Positions 1 to 9,117 of a stretch of 64,000 bases of DNA are shown piece by piece. The translations under genes and the position numbers were made by a program. The stretch covers positions 71,501 to 135,500 of the forward strand of contig CAJNDS010000318.1 in NCBI GenBank assembly GCA_905221605.1, read 5' to 3'. The notes under the pieces were generated by a model that was not told the origin of the DNA, searched no databases, and worked only from the letters and a program-made list of their open reading frames with translations. How positions within the stretch are numbered: the first letter of the stretch is position 1; each line of letters starts with the position of its first letter. This DNA is from Symbiodinium natans. Taxonomy: Eukaryota > Sar > Dinophyceae > Suessiales > Symbiodiniaceae.

Positions 1-66
1 AGCGAAATCACCTGGGCTCAGGCGCCAGTTTTCAGGGGAGCCGTGTAGGATTCAAAACTACCATGC

Positions 67-213
67 GGTTTAGGGTTTAGGGTTTAGGGTTTAGGGTTTA
101 GGGATTCAGAGTACCAGTACCCCTCAAAACGCCCCGGAATAAGGCCCTCATGGTGTACCTCAATTGGGGTAGTTAGGGTATCTTGAAGTTGGGGGGGGAG
201 TCTATGGATAACC

Positions 214-245
<32 letters not shown>

Positions 246-270
246 ACCCTAAACCCTAAACCCTAAACCC
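67..270. repeat. Facing telomere-like blocks at the left edge
   Basis: Five TTTAGGG units run at 67-104. At 211-270 the opposite strand type appears, first as five CCCTCAA variants and then as three CCCTAAA units. The two blocks face each other across 100 bp of non-repeat sequence. The left edge is therefore not a simple chromosome end. Confidence 0.9.
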
Positions 271-367
271 AAGGGTACTTGGGGGGTTCTGGGCCTGGGA
301 GTTTGGATCTGCGCCGTTGGCTCCACACAGAAATGAGCCTCGGAGTATAGAGCAAACACTAAGATGT

Positions 368-583
368 AGGGTCTAGGGTTTAGGGTCTACGAGGTAGGGT
401 CTAGGGTTTTGGGTTTAGGGTTTAGGGTTTAGGGTTTAGGGTTTAGGGTTTAGGGTTTTGGGTTTTTAGGGTTTAGGGTCCAGGGTTTAGGGTTTAGGGT
501 TTAGGGTTTAGGGTTTAGGGTTTAGGGTCCAGCGTTTAGGGTTTAGGGTCCAGGGTCTAGGGTTTAGGGTTGGGGTTTAGGGT
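368..583 (+). repeat. TTTAGGG block with GTCCAGGG/GTCTAGGG variants
   Basis: About 28 heptamers on the plus strand, interrupted by TCCAGGG and TCTAGGG variants and one TTTTGGG. The variants recur at intervals, which suggests local duplication within the block. Confidence 0.9.
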
Positions 584-929
584 CTCTTGACAAGGGCGGC
601 TTAAGAAGAACAGATTGCCTGAGGAAAGGCTGCAGTTCGGAAAAGCCCCCCGAACAAAGACACCCTAGTCCTAGACCCTAATTAAACCTTAAGACCTAAG
701 ACCTAAACCCTAAACCCTAGTGCAGCAAGGGCCAGGGTACTCCGCCCACCTTGCGCCACAAAGTACCGAGAGAGGAGTCAGACACGGGTGACAATCTGAG
801 CTCCCCCCGCCTGCCTTAAAACCACCAAATCCAGCGGGCTGCCCTTCACCCCCTCGTTAGACCCGCTCCGTAAACCCGCAAACCCCAAAAACCCTCAAAC
901 CCTACTCCCTAAACCTTAGGCCCTAAACC
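584..929. other. No gene seen; degenerate CCCTAAA fragments
   Basis: Mixed sequence with short CCCTAAA runs near 690-720 and 880-930. I see no supported coding segment, RNA gene or hairpin element here. Confidence 0.5.
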
Positions 930-1028
930 TTGGGATATTCTCCCTTCTACCAGCAGTCCTTAATAGGGATTCTAGTACCCCTATTATCATCCCTACCAAG
1001 GACTCTTTGTATGGAAGGGAACATCCAA
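930..1028. mobile_element. Family B hairpin element (copy B1)
   Basis: The ends are inverted copies of GGGATATTCTCCC and GGGAACATCC, and the inner arms carry AGTCCTTAATAGGG against a diverged CCTACCAAGGACT. The family consensus arm is GGGATGTTCCCCCTTATACT followed by AACAGTCCTTAATAGGG. It has no coding capacity and is a MITE-like element by structure. Confidence 0.65.
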
Positions 1029-1034
1029 ACCTAA

Positions 1035-1177
1035 ACTTGGGGGTTCATGGTACTTCGTTACCAATTATAACTGCACTAATAACTGTACTTCTACACCATA
1101 TTAGGGCACTTACGGGGCTTACACGAGGGTTTTAAGTGCAGTTAGAATTGGTTAACAAGTACCATGAACCTCCAAGT
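1035..1177. mobile_element. Family A hairpin element (copy A1, intact)
   Basis: Left end ACTTGGGGGTTCATGGTACT and right end AGTACCATGAACCTCCAAGT are near-perfect inverted repeats. The ~90-bp interior is AT-rich and itself self-complementary. Other copies lie at 7.3, 9.5, 10.8, 20.8, 34.4 and 35.3 kb. This copy lacks the telomere-like insertions seen in others and so serves as the reference. Confidence 0.75.
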
Positions 1178-1183
1178 AAACCC

Positions 1184-1320
1184 TAGCCCTACACCCTAAA
1201 CCCTAAACCCTAAACCCTAAACCCTAAACCCTAAACCCTAAACCCTAAACCCTAAACCCTAAACCCTAAACCCTAAACCCTAAACCCTAAACCCTAAACC
1301 CTAAACTTAAACGCTAACCC
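1184..1320 (-). repeat. CCCTAAA block (~17 units)
   Basis: A nearly perfect CCCTAAA run on the plus strand starting directly beside hairpin element A1. It decays into ACTTAAACGC and CCTGAAC variants at its right end. Confidence 0.92.
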
Positions 1321-1464
1321 CTAAACCCTGAACCCCGGGGTGTCGGTAAGTGCGGCGCATTCTGGTGGTCCACGAATGTCTCCGCCAGTCCAGCCCAGTA
1401 CCTCTCACGAGTTTGGGGTTTTCTGAGGATTCGGGTTTCGGGTTTCGGGTTTAGACAATGAATA

Positions 1465-1713
1465 TCAGGTCCTCCTCTTGGCGCTGGCGCTGTACCTCCT
1501 CTTGGCGCTGGCGCTTTTCCTCCTCTTGGCGCTTCTATGACATCTTCGGGCCTGGAGAACTCTCTCCATGCGGGCGTGCGCTCTTTGGCGCAACAGTAAA
1601 GCGCCGGCAATGGTCGCGCACGAGGCGACCAGAGCCAAGCCCAGGTTGGGCGAGGACCCACGGGTGAAGGCCAAGGCAGACATGGCGAAGTAATCTGTCA
1701 GGTCCTGCAACAT
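1465..1713 (-). CDS. Exon-like segment with a hydrophobic helix and Arg/Lys repeats
   Basis: An 82-codon open frame on the minus strand. Residues 23-42 form a hydrophobic stretch (LGLALVASCATIAGALLL) that could span a membrane. The C-terminal third repeats SAKRRKSA about three times because the DNA carries a 24-bp tandem repeat (CTCCTCTTGGCGCTGGCGCT core, 1470-1535). The same repeat in another frame gives the Gln/Glu-rich series RQRQEEVQRQRQEED, so the frame in use is uncertain. I do not recognise a family. It lies at the far left of the proposed minus-strand, intron-rich region. It could also be a simple coincidence of the tandem repeat. Confidence 0.35.
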   Translation of the reverse strand: MLQDLTDYFAMSALAFTRGSSPNLGLALVASCATIAGALLLRQRAHARMERVLQARRCHRSAKRRKSASAKRRYSASAKRRT

Positions 1714-1766
1714 GGTGTCGGGGCAATGAATATATGAATATGGAAATACATACCTCTATAAGAAAG

Positions 1767-1860
1767 TGCATTATATATATATATATGTATATATATATAC
1801 ATATGTTTTTGTGTGTATATATATATGGGTATATGTATGTTTATTTGTATATATATATGT
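1767..1860. repeat. TA-rich microsatellite
   Basis: TATATA runs interspersed with TATG and TGTG. Any reading frame here gives only low-complexity Ile/Tyr/His peptides, so no gene is called. Confidence 0.9.
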
Positions 1861-1920
1861 TCCAAGACCCACTCGCTCTTGCTTTTCTTCTTCTTTCCGG
1901 CGCAGTCTGCAGTTTGGAGT
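1861..1920 (-). CDS. Exon-like island, Lys-rich
   Basis: The minus strand reads DCAGKKKKSKSEWVLEH, a compact Lys-rich peptide bounded by the TA microsatellite on one side. A CCGGAAAGAAGAAG codon run drives the Lys tract. It fits the style of the Lys-rich islands at 12-36 kb, but no splice sites are convincing. Confidence 0.25.
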
Positions 1921-2124
1921 CTGGAGTCTCCAACTAAAATGCTCTTGGGCTGCTGATCGAACATTCGATCAGGTCGGCATATACCATGCCCAGCATACAC
2001 CATGCTTGGCATATCCAATGCCTGGCACAGCCGGAAGCAGACCACGCCCTATCGAACTACTCAATCCCAGAAAAGCCACACACCTCAGCTACCCGAACGT
2101 CGGACTGGGATTGGGCGGGCGGGA

Positions 2125-2214
2125 AAGAAAGTTCGGGCTGCCGACGCAGGAGACTCCTGCGGAGGTGCCTCCTCCAGTTTGGCTCGGGCCAAGTCAGCAG
2201 CAGCGGATGGGTTC
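2125..2214 (-). CDS. Exon-like island, Ala/Glu-rich
   Basis: The minus strand reads PSAAADLARAKLEEAPPQES followed by PASAARTF without a stop. Its composition is GC-rich and helix-forming, unlike the AT-rich and heptamer sequence around it. I regard it as a possible exon of a minus-strand gene. No family is recognised. Confidence 0.3.
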
Positions 2215-2267
2215 CTGAAACATGACGCTTCACCACACCTGCCCTATGCACAAAAGCGTGGATATAG

Positions 2268-2296
2268 TATATGTATGCATATATATATATATATAT

Positions 2297-2327
<31 letters not shown>

Positions 2328-2340
2328 CGTATACACGCAT
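2268..2340. repeat. TA/CATA microsatellite
   Basis: Alternating TATA and CATA units. It is non-coding by composition. Confidence 0.9.
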
Positions 2341-2465
2341 GTATGACTTTTATCACGAAACTATCGCCAAAAGCCTCCCAGCCGAGTCACCAGGCAAGGG
2401 CAGGCTTGGCCCACTTTCCGAAACCTGAACGACTCTTCAGCCCCGTAGCCGTAGCCCTAAGCCTC

Positions 2466-2537
2466 GGTTTAGGGTTTAGGGTTCAGGGTTTTAGGGTTTA
2501 GGGTTTAGGGTTTCGGGTTTAGGGTTTAGGGTTTAGG
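2466..2537 (+). repeat. TTTAGGG block
   Basis: About ten heptamers with one TTCAGGG, one TTTCGGG and one extra T. Confidence 0.9.
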
Positions 2538-2929
2538 CATTCTGAAGCTTCACAGCATAGTAACCACTCCTTTCCCATCCCCCGCATCTAAGTGATGTCA
2601 TGATGGCTTTCAATTGCTTATCTCATTTTACGTTCTTGGCAGAAATATTTGTTCCACATTTTTTTGCTCTGCGAATTTTCAAGGGCCTCAAGGGCTCCTC
2701 AACAACCAACCCGTAGGCCCAAAACCTTCAACCCGAGACCCAGAACCCAGAACCCCAATGCTTGGGGAGCGTCTTGTGGATTCTTCGCCTCAGAATTCCT
2801 AAACCCTAAACCCCAAACCCTAAACCTTTGAGCTATCCCCGCCCCCCAACCGTTTTGACAAGGCCTCGGCTTGGGGTCTAGAGCCTGGATCCTAAACCCC
2901 AAACAAAAAGCCAACCCTCAACCCTAAAC

Positions 2930-3003
2930 TTGGCATGCTCCCCCTTATCCTAGCAGTCCTTAAGACCCCAAACCCCCTGTTAGTATAAGGGGGAACATCC
3001 CAA
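2930..3003. mobile_element. Family B element (B2) with telomere-like filler in the loop
   Basis: The arms TGGCATGCTCCCCCTTATCC and TATAAGGGGGAACATCCCA pair as in other family B copies. The usual AATAGGGATT loop is missing. In its place, after AGTCCTTAAG, stands ACCCCAAACCCCC, which resembles a short telomere-type repeat. Confidence 0.6.
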
Positions 3004-3472
3004 CGCTAGACACTAAACCCAACAGGAAGGGGAATACAGGTATCATTTGGGCCTCCCGATCCAAGCCTTGGAACAACTCTGGGTTCTGAGAAGGCAAAGG
3101 GTGCCACCCTAAACCCCTAAATCCTGAACCCTACACCCTAACCCCTGAAACTCCGGTAACTTGAGGCTGGCGGGGGGGAGGGGTGTGAGCGGGTGGGTAG
3201 GGTAGGGTTTTGGGGCTACTTACAGGGTTTAACCTGGAGTTTGCGCTTGGGGGGTGTCGTTGTTCGGAGCTTATGTACATGGAGACTCATGCACTTCAAA
3301 CGATTTGAGGGATCTGCGGCCTAAATTAGACACCCAAAGCTTGAGGAGCCCACTGAGCAACATCCTCCCGCGTGCGCAGATCCCGGATGTCCTGACGCAG
3401 GACCAAAGCCCCAGGACAAGGGTATGTTGGAGGTTAAGGTTTAAGGGTCAGGGCTTGTAGGGTTTAGGCTTA
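3004..3472. other. No gene seen; degenerate repeat sequence
   Basis: Scattered short CCCTAAA and TTAGGG remnants. The 68-codon plus-strand frame at 3254-3460 has no recognisable domain and mixed composition, so I do not call it. Confidence 0.4.
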
Positions 3473-3590
3473 CCTAGGATGCTTAGTAACCCAGGACTAG
3501 AAAGGGTACCCCTTTTTGCTCATAAAGGGGTTTATAAGGGAACCTAACCCCCCCAAAAAAGGGAATAAGGGCACTACCGGGCATCCTAGG
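3473..3590. mobile_element. Family C hairpin element (C1)
   Basis: The ends CCTAGGATGCTTAGTAAC and CTACCGGGCATCCTAGG are inverted repeats. The inner arms AAAGGGTACCCCTTTTTG and CAAAAAAGGGAATAAGGGCA also pair, through GGGGTTTATAAGGGAACC. Very similar copies occur at 8.9, 22.5, 31.3 and 41.7 kb. Confidence 0.7.
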
Positions 3591-4129
3591 CTTACAGGGA
3601 GATAATATAGGGGGTCCAGGTCTCAGTGCATCAGTGAGATTGGGTTTGGGTTTCAGGACGGGAAAGCACCACGAACGGCTTTGGGGGTTGTTCTGGCCAC
3701 CGCTGTTTGAGACATGATCCTCTGTTTTGAGGCCGTGTCCCTCAACCCCAAACCCTAAACCCTAAACCGCCAACCCCTAAACCCTCACCCCTAGACCCCT
3801 AAGGACTAAGAGCGGAGACGCCTTCAAAGCGCCCTTCATTCCACGCTTGCAGAGCTGTCGAAGGCCCTCTACCAGACCTGTGTTGAGTCTCACCCATCAC
3901 GCGGGTGTCTGATAATAATGGTGGTTTGTGTTGTCAGGCAACCCTAAACCCTAAACGCTCAACCCTAAACCCTCTGAACCCTAAACCCTCATGACACACC
4001 CCACCCCTGAAACCCTCAGCTCCCGCAAATCCTCGATTTTCGCCGGCCCTTAAGGTCCTAAGTTAAGCCTGCTCAGCGCACTCCCCCAACTCCCGGAGCC
4101 ATAAGGTCTGTAAGTCCTAAACCCTTTAG

Positions 4130-4213
4130 AGTTCAGGGTTTAGGGTTAGGGTTTAGGGTTTAGGGTTTAGGGTTCAGGGTTCAGGGTTCAGGGTTTAGGG
4201 TTTAGGGTTTAGG
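4130..4213 (+). repeat. TTTAGGG block next to an exon-like island
   Basis: Heptamers with three TTCAGGG variants in a row, ending five bases before the stop codon of the exon-like island that follows on the minus strand. Confidence 0.9.
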
Positions 4214-4217
4214 GCTT

Positions 4218-4330
4218 CTAATCTGCCTCGTGCAGATTGTACGCGGCCACGTACTTGTCGTAGAGGCATCGCACGGCCGGCTCCGACATGGCCTTTGCGT
4301 GGGCATCAGCTCCAGGAACTCCAGGGGGTC
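4218..4330 (-). CDS. Exon-like island, probable terminal exon
   Basis: The minus strand reads PGVPGADAHAKAMSEPAVRC, then LYDKYVAAYNLHEAD and a TAG stop at 4218-4220. The composition (GC-rich, amphipathic, with aromatic residues) is clearly protein-like rather than heptamer-derived. CCCTAAA repeats flank it upstream and TTTAGGG repeats downstream. If real it is the 3' terminal exon of a minus-strand gene. The family is not recognised. Confidence 0.45.
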
Positions 4331-4331
4331 A

Positions 4332-4396
4332 ACCCTAAACCCTAAACCCTAAACTCCTGAACCCTAGACCCTAAACCCTAAACCCTAAACCCTAAG
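4332..4396 (-). repeat. CCCTAAA block
   Basis: About nine heptamers that drift into CCCTAAG and CCCCAAG at the right end. Confidence 0.88.
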
Positions 4397-4597
4397 CCCT
4401 AAGCCCCAAGCCCCAAGCAAGGAATTGTCTGGGGCTTGGGGCTTAAGTTTAGGGCCCAACTCTCAGCCCTCAGCCATCAAGCCTTCAAAGGCAGTAGCTT
4501 CCCCCCGCAAATATCCGGCAACCCGAATCTAGACCCAAGAAAACCTAGGAGTAAATAGGGCTTAGAGTTTAGGGTTTCGGGTTTAGGGTTTAGGGTG

Positions 4598-4708
4598 ACC
4601 CAAGAGCAACCTAGGAATAAAAAGTGTGCCCTTTTTTGGTCTAAAGGTGCTTTTCAGGCAACCTAAACCCTAAATTATGGGAATAAGGGGCCTACTCCCA
4701 GAAGACCT
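4598..4708. mobile_element. Family C-like hairpin (C' subtype)
   Basis: It shares AAAAAGTGTGCCCTTTTTTG, a GGCAACCTAAACC middle and a GGGAATAAGGGGCCTACTC right arm with copies at 7.77 and 46.39 kb. The ends differ from family C proper, reading TGACCCAAGAGCAACC here. Confidence 0.5.
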
Positions 4709-4854
4709 GGAGCTTTCCTTCAAGACCCTGCGATCCTCATCCCTCATCCCTAAACCCTAAACCAGCAGATGTAGGGGGACTCCGTCCTTGGTCTTGTAAG
4801 AAACCCTCACATTCTCGAAGCCTAAACCCTACGTTGCTGACGAGAACCCTACAG

Positions 4855-5055
4855 GGTTTAGGGTTTAGGGTTTGGGGTTTGGGGTTTGGGGTTTAGGGTT
4901 TCGGGTTTGGGGCTTAGGGTTTAGGGTTTAGGGAATCCCTGAACCAAACCCTGCAATGCCTTGTAAGGCAGGAAGAGAAAGTCCTTGAGCCGGTGTGCTA
5001 TGCGCACCTGACAGGGTTGGCTGTGGGTAAGGGTTTAGGGTTTAGGGTTTAGGGT

Positions 5056-5094
<39 letters not shown>

Positions 5095-5117
5095 GGTTTA
5101 GGGTTTAGGGTTTAGGG
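4855..5117 (+). repeat. Two TTTAGGG blocks with TTTGGGG and TTGAGGG variants
   Basis: At 4855-4935 TTTAGGG alternates with TTTGGGG. At 5027-5117 six consecutive TTGAGGG variants are enclosed by normal TTTAGGG units. A block of one variant inside normal units points to local unit amplification. Confidence 0.9.
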
Positions 5118-5321
5118 AGAGCCTACAGCCTCCGGGAAGCTTCGGGTTTGCGGTCTGGGGTCTGGAGGTTTAGGGTTTAGGGTTTTATGGTTTAGCTTCG
5201 GGTTTTGGGTTCAGGTTGGGCAGGGGGTGGGGGAGTAGTGTAGGACGTGAACTTATTTGGGAGCTAGGGAGGTGCGGAGATTCAGGTCTCTATGCCCTGA
5301 AGCCCCCAGCGTTCCACGGCA

Positions 5322-5480
5322 TGTATAGGTAACTGAATCTCAGAGAAATAGCCAAGCATTCAAAGGCATATCCTTTTTGCTGAAAGGTGTCTTTGATAGG
5401 GGACCTATAGCTCCCTAAAAGAGGAATTAGTGGTCCTAGAAAGGCAAAAGAAGGATGCCGCAACACTAAATCTCCTAAGG
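5322..5480. mobile_element. Diverged family C-like hairpin
   Basis: GGCATATCCTTTTTGCTGAA with GGTGTCTTTGATAGGGGACC and AAAGAGGAATTAGTGGTCCT follows the family C layout. The terminal repeats are no longer recognisable. Confidence 0.35.
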
Positions 5481-5519
5481 CGAAGAAGGGCATCTAACCT
5501 TTGTTTAAACTTTCAACCC

Positions 5520-6265
5520 GGATCCCTAAGCCCTAAACCAAACCTGCCTACCCCCCACCCTAAACCCGCAGGACCCGGAACGAAACCCACGAACTCCTAG
5601 ATCTCAAGCCCCGGATGTGCCTGAGACCTTCAAACCCTAAAACGCCCCGAGCCCCAAGCCATAAGCCGAAACCGAAAACACGCTAAGCCCTCAGGCCACA
5701 GCCCTGAAGCCTAAAAAACAAAGCCTGAATCTGAAACTCCACAGGCCACGTGCCTAACAAAACTAAACCCTCAAGTCTCGCCCCGAAACCCCAAAGCCCC
5801 CACACTCCCAAACCCCGCCCTCTAACCGAACATCGAAAGATAGCCTAGCCCTGAAACACCCTGACCCCTCACGCCAGAACCATTACAAAAAAGGCCCTCA
5901 GCTTGACGCTCGACAGCATGCTCGAAACCCCGCAGGCTACGAAGCCACAAAACCCCAACTCCCAAGCCCACACAATCGCCCAAACCCAAAAACCCCTAAG
6001 CCAGTGAACCCTTAAACCCCAACACCCTTAACCCTTAAATCCTTCAGGCCTACACCCTAAACCCCTATAAGCCCCCAAAAGCCCCGAAAAACCCCTGAAA
6101 ACCCCCGAAAAAACCCTAAAGCCCCTACAACCCCTAAAGCCCATATCCCTAAAATCCCTATAGACCCCTAAAGTCCCTAAAACACCTAATAACGCTACAA
6201 CCCCTAAAGGCCCTAAAGCCCCTAAAACCCCCTAAAACCCATAAAGCCCCAAAAGCCCGTAAATG
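5520..6265. repeat. Degenerate CCCTAAA-derived tract
   Basis: Long C/A-rich tract (AAACCCC, CCCTAAAG, CCCCGAAA) without stretches that read as protein. It looks like decayed telomere-type repeat. No gene seen. Confidence 0.6.
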
Positions 6266-6287
6266 CCCCCCCCCCCCCCCCCCCCCC
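6266..6287. repeat. C22 homopolymer
   Basis: A run of 22 C. Comparable G/C runs occur near 27.2, 29.1, 29.7, 40.0, 45.2, 48.1 and 49.0 kb. Confidence 0.95.
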
Positions 6288-6362
6288 TCCCGAACAGGTG
6301 CCGCCTTGAGCTGTTTGTGTGTACGCTGGGCAAAGAGAACCTGCTAGCGGCAAGGAGGCTGC

Positions 6363-6640
6363 GGTTCAGGGCTAAGGGCTAAGGGCTAAGGGCTTAGGGC
6401 TTGGGGCTTGGGGCTTGGGGCTTGGGGTTTGGGGTTTGGGGTTTGGGGTTTAGGCTTTAAGGTTTAGGGTGGCTCTTTCACGGAACACTGCATGTCGGCG
6501 GTTCCACAGCGAGCGTCTTACCAAGCCCCAAACAAAACAACGAGGTTTGGGGGGTCCCCAAGCCCAAGCCCCAAGCCCCAAGCCCCAAGCCCCAAGCCCC
6601 AAGCCCCAAGCCCCAAGCCCCAAGCCCCAAGCCCCAAGCC
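6363..6640. repeat. Variant heptamer blocks: GGCTTGG on plus, CCCCAAG on minus
   Basis: At 6367-6470 the heptamer drifts from GGGCTAA through GGGCTTG to GGGGTTT. At 6557-6640 about 12 copies of CCCCAAG run in the opposite sense. Frames across the second block give only a PKPQAPS repeat and are not genes. Confidence 0.85.
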
Positions 6641-6894
6641 CGGTTTTTTTCCTCCAACCTGGGCCCTCCGGTTCCAGAGGTGGGGAGGCAAAAGGTTGAG
6701 GGGTTTGGGGCGAATAGTTTTTTCGGGTTCAGGGTTTAGGGCTTGGAGTTTGTAGGGTTTAGGGTATAGGGTTTAGGGTTCGGTGAGCTTGGCTTCAGGG
6801 ATCGGGGGCAGGGATTATGGTAGGGTTATGGGGTATTTTGGCTAGCAGGGACTCCAGAATTAGGATTCTTGTGCACAGCTTCTAGCCGAAGCCC

Positions 6895-6958
6895 CTAAAC
6901 CCTAAACCCTAAACCCTAAACCCTAAACCCTAAACCCTAAACCCTAAACCCTAAACCC
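6895..6958 (-). repeat. CCCTAAA block
   Basis: Nine near-perfect heptamers ending at the start of the exon-like island at 6961. Confidence 0.92.
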
Positions 6959-6959
6959 C

Positions 6960-7043
6960 GGGCCTCATCGGCATTCCCCGCCTCCTTGCCACCCCAGAGC
7001 TCTTTCAGCGTAACAGTCTGGACATCCTGCTTTTGCTGAGGCG
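6960..7043 (-). CDS. Exon-like island, charged
   Basis: The minus strand reads PPQQKQDVQTVTLKELWGGK followed by EAGNADEAR with no stop. It sits exactly between a CCCTAAA block (left) and a TTTAGGG-type tract (right), and its composition is protein-like. Proposed as an internal exon of a minus-strand gene. No family recognised. Confidence 0.4.
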
Positions 7044-7347
7044 GTTTAGGGTTGGGGGTTTAGGGATGAGGGTTTGGGGTTTTGGGCTTAGGGTTTAGGA
7101 TTTAGGTGTAGGGCTTTGGGTTTAGGGTGTAGCTTTAGGAGTTTGGGGGCCTCGGCCCCTCAATCTTGTGGGAGTGGGGGGGGGGGGGGGTCTGTGGGTC
7201 TTGTGACGCCAGCTGCGCGAATGGCGGTCGAGGGCATACACAGGTGCTTTACTCGGGGTTTAGGGTTTAGGGTTTAGGGCTTAGGGGTGTAAGTTCTGGG
7301 AACCCAAACTTTCAGAAGTTCGTAGCACTGCCACTCACCTATCTTGG

Positions 7348-7482
7348 TACTTGGAGGTTCATGGTACTCAATAGCCAACTATGACTGTACTAATAACCCA
7401 CTTACAAGCCCCTTAAGTGCCCTAAATATGGTTATATGTACAGCTATAATTTAATTAAGTACAGTACCCTAAACCCTGAACC
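7348..7482. mobile_element. Family A element (A2) broken at its right end by telomere-like repeat
   Basis: The left arm is intact (TACTTGGAGGTTCATGGTAC) and the interior matches A1. The right arm stops at TTAATTAAGTACAGTA and continues as CCCTAAACCCTGAACC, so the last ~20 bp of the inverted end have been lost at a junction with telomere-type repeat. Confidence 0.65.
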
Positions 7483-7769
7483 CTCTGAAGGTATAGGGTG
7501 TAGGGTTTACGGTTTAGGGTTTCTGGTTTAGGGTTTAGGGTAGAACCCACACAGAAACCTGAGGTTTGGGATTTCTATGGCAGGGCTTCGGGTCCAGAGC
7601 TTCTGAAGCCTGCGGCAGGGCCTCAGCTTTCTAACAATCAGGGCAAAAAGCAGGAAGCCTTATCCTAAACCCTCAACCCTAAAACTAAAACCATAAACCC
7701 TAAACTCACTCTTCAATTCATCGGCCCCAGGGATATTGTGGGATACCCCACCACGGGAGGGAAGTAAAA

Positions 7770-7893
7770 ACACGCCATAAACGAAGACCGAGGAAGAAAA
7801 AGGGTGCCCTTTTCGGGGAAAAGGGGCTTATAAGGGAAACTACAACCTAAACAAAGAATGAGGGCCTACTCTGGGTCCTAGTATACCACCTAG
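7770..7893. mobile_element. Family C' hairpin element
   Basis: It carries AAAAAGGGTGCCCTTTTCG, GGGGCTTATAAGGGAAAC and GAATGAGGGCCTACTCTGGG, matching the C' copies at 4.6 and 46.4 kb. Confidence 0.5.
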
Positions 7894-7988
7894 AGCCTCC
7901 AAGTCCTACACGTCCTCTGGAGTCCCACAAAACACCCGTAAGACAAATGAACAGCAACCCAATAAGAGCCGCAAAGAACCCTGAACCT

Positions 7989-8112
7989 TGGGACGCTCCC
8001 CCGAATACTAACAGTCCTTAACAGGGATCATAGTAGGGGGTACGACAATCCCTAGTAAGGACCCCAAACCCTAAACCCTAAACCCTAAACCCTAAACCCT
8101 GCTAGTATGCGG
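7989..8112. mobile_element. Family B element (B3) with CCCTAAA insertion in the right arm
   Basis: Left arm GGGACGCTCCCCCGAATACT and inner arm ACAGTCCTTAACAGGGATC pair with AATCCCTAGTAAGGAC and GCTAGTATGCGGGGGAACA. Between AAGGAC and GCTAGTATG, where other copies read straight through, lie five CCCTAAA units at 8062-8100. Confidence 0.7.
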
Positions 8113-8215
8113 GGGAACAACCTAAAACCTCAAGCCCTTGTGGTGCCTCCGCCCAAAGGGCCCTCGCACGCCGGAGGACAGGCAGGGTCAGCCTAGGACT
8201 TGAGGGCTCGGGATT

Positions 8216-8307
8216 AGGGTTTAATTAGGGTTTAGGGTTTAGGGTTTAGGGTTTAGGGTTTAGGGTTTAGGGTTTAGGGTTTAGGGTTTAGGGTTTAGGG
8301 TTTAGGG
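8216..8307 (+). repeat. TTTAGGG block (~13 units)
   Basis: Nearly perfect run. No gene. Confidence 0.93.
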
Positions 8308-8371
8308 AATAGGGTTCAAGCATGGAGGCCATGAAGGCTCTTTGGAAGAGAGCTGTATAAACCCTTTCGAT

Positions 8372-8474
8372 TGGGCTGTTCCCCCTCATACAAACAGTCC
8401 TTCAGAGGGATTGTCATAGTACTATAAACCCTATTAAGGACTGTTAGTAACTGTTAGTAATTGGGGACATCCCA
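8372..8474. mobile_element. Family B element (B4)
   Basis: GGGCTGTTCCCCCTCATACA and AACAGTCCTTCAGAGGGATT pair with CCCTATTAAGGACTGTTAGT and TTGGGGACATCCCA. CTGTTAGTAA is tandemly duplicated in the right arm. Confidence 0.7.
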
Positions 8475-8640
8475 ACCTTTCAACCCTAAGCCAGGTATTT
8501 GGTGATTGCAGCCCTGAAGCCTCAACCCGCAACCCTCAACCCCAGCTGTTTGGAGGGAGGAGCCATAGTCAACCCAGCTCTGAACCCCAAACCGAAAAGC
8601 CCTTAAGGCTTGGGGAAACTCTGCTGTTCTTCTAAAAAAT

Positions 8641-8811
8641 GGCTATCTTGGTAGCCCAGTAATTAACCACATTATAATCAGCAGTAAGTGCTCGTAATGA
8701 TAATCCGAGTGCCTTTTTCGTTTTTTCGGGCTTTTTTGGGGTCACTTTATGAGGGAACCTTGAACCCCAACCAAAAACGGGTAGAAAAAAATGGTACCAC
8801 TGGGCTACCAG
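8641..8811. mobile_element. Family C2 hairpin element
   Basis: The ends CTTGGTAGCCCAGTA and TACCACTGGGCTACCAG are inverted. The body, CACTTTATGAGGGAACCTTG then AACCAAAAACGGG, resembles family C with different terminal repeats. A second copy is at 37.74-37.84 kb. Confidence 0.6.
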
Positions 8812-8914
8812 CTGTAAACAAGAAAAACCGCAAGGCCCTTAAGGCTTAGGGAAATTCTACAGTTCTAACTAGCCCCTTACATCCTGTAAACTGCTTGAGA
8901 AAGGGGGGCTTAAA

Positions 8915-9023
8915 CTAGGATGCTCAGTAACCCAGGATGAAGAAGGGTACCCTTTTTGCTCAAAGGGGTTTATAAGGGAACCTAACCCCCCAAAAAAGGG
9001 AAGGGCACTACCGGGCATCCTAG
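8915..9023. mobile_element. Family C hairpin element (C2 position)
   Basis: CTAGGATGCTCAGTAACCCA at the left and CTACCGGGCATCCTAG at the right. It is the closest relative of the 3.47 kb copy, with the same AAGGGGTTTATAAGGGAACC middle. Confidence 0.75.
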
Positions 9024-9117
9024 TCAAATCAGCACACATGCACTTCCTAGCCGAGCCCCGCACCCTTTGGCTGCTGCGGTTGCCAACGACATCCCGCATG
9101 GTTCAGAGTACTTCGGA

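Noticed and set aside
1-600. True chromosome end
   Set aside because: Heptamer blocks occur in both orientations throughout the window, with unique sequence between them and no uninterrupted terminal array.
1698-2356. Several overlapping ORFs with Ile/Tyr/His runs
   Set aside because: They are translations of TA/CATA microsatellites.
6469-6755. ORFs encoding PKPQAPS repeats
   Set aside because: Pure translation of the CCCCAAG heptamer block.
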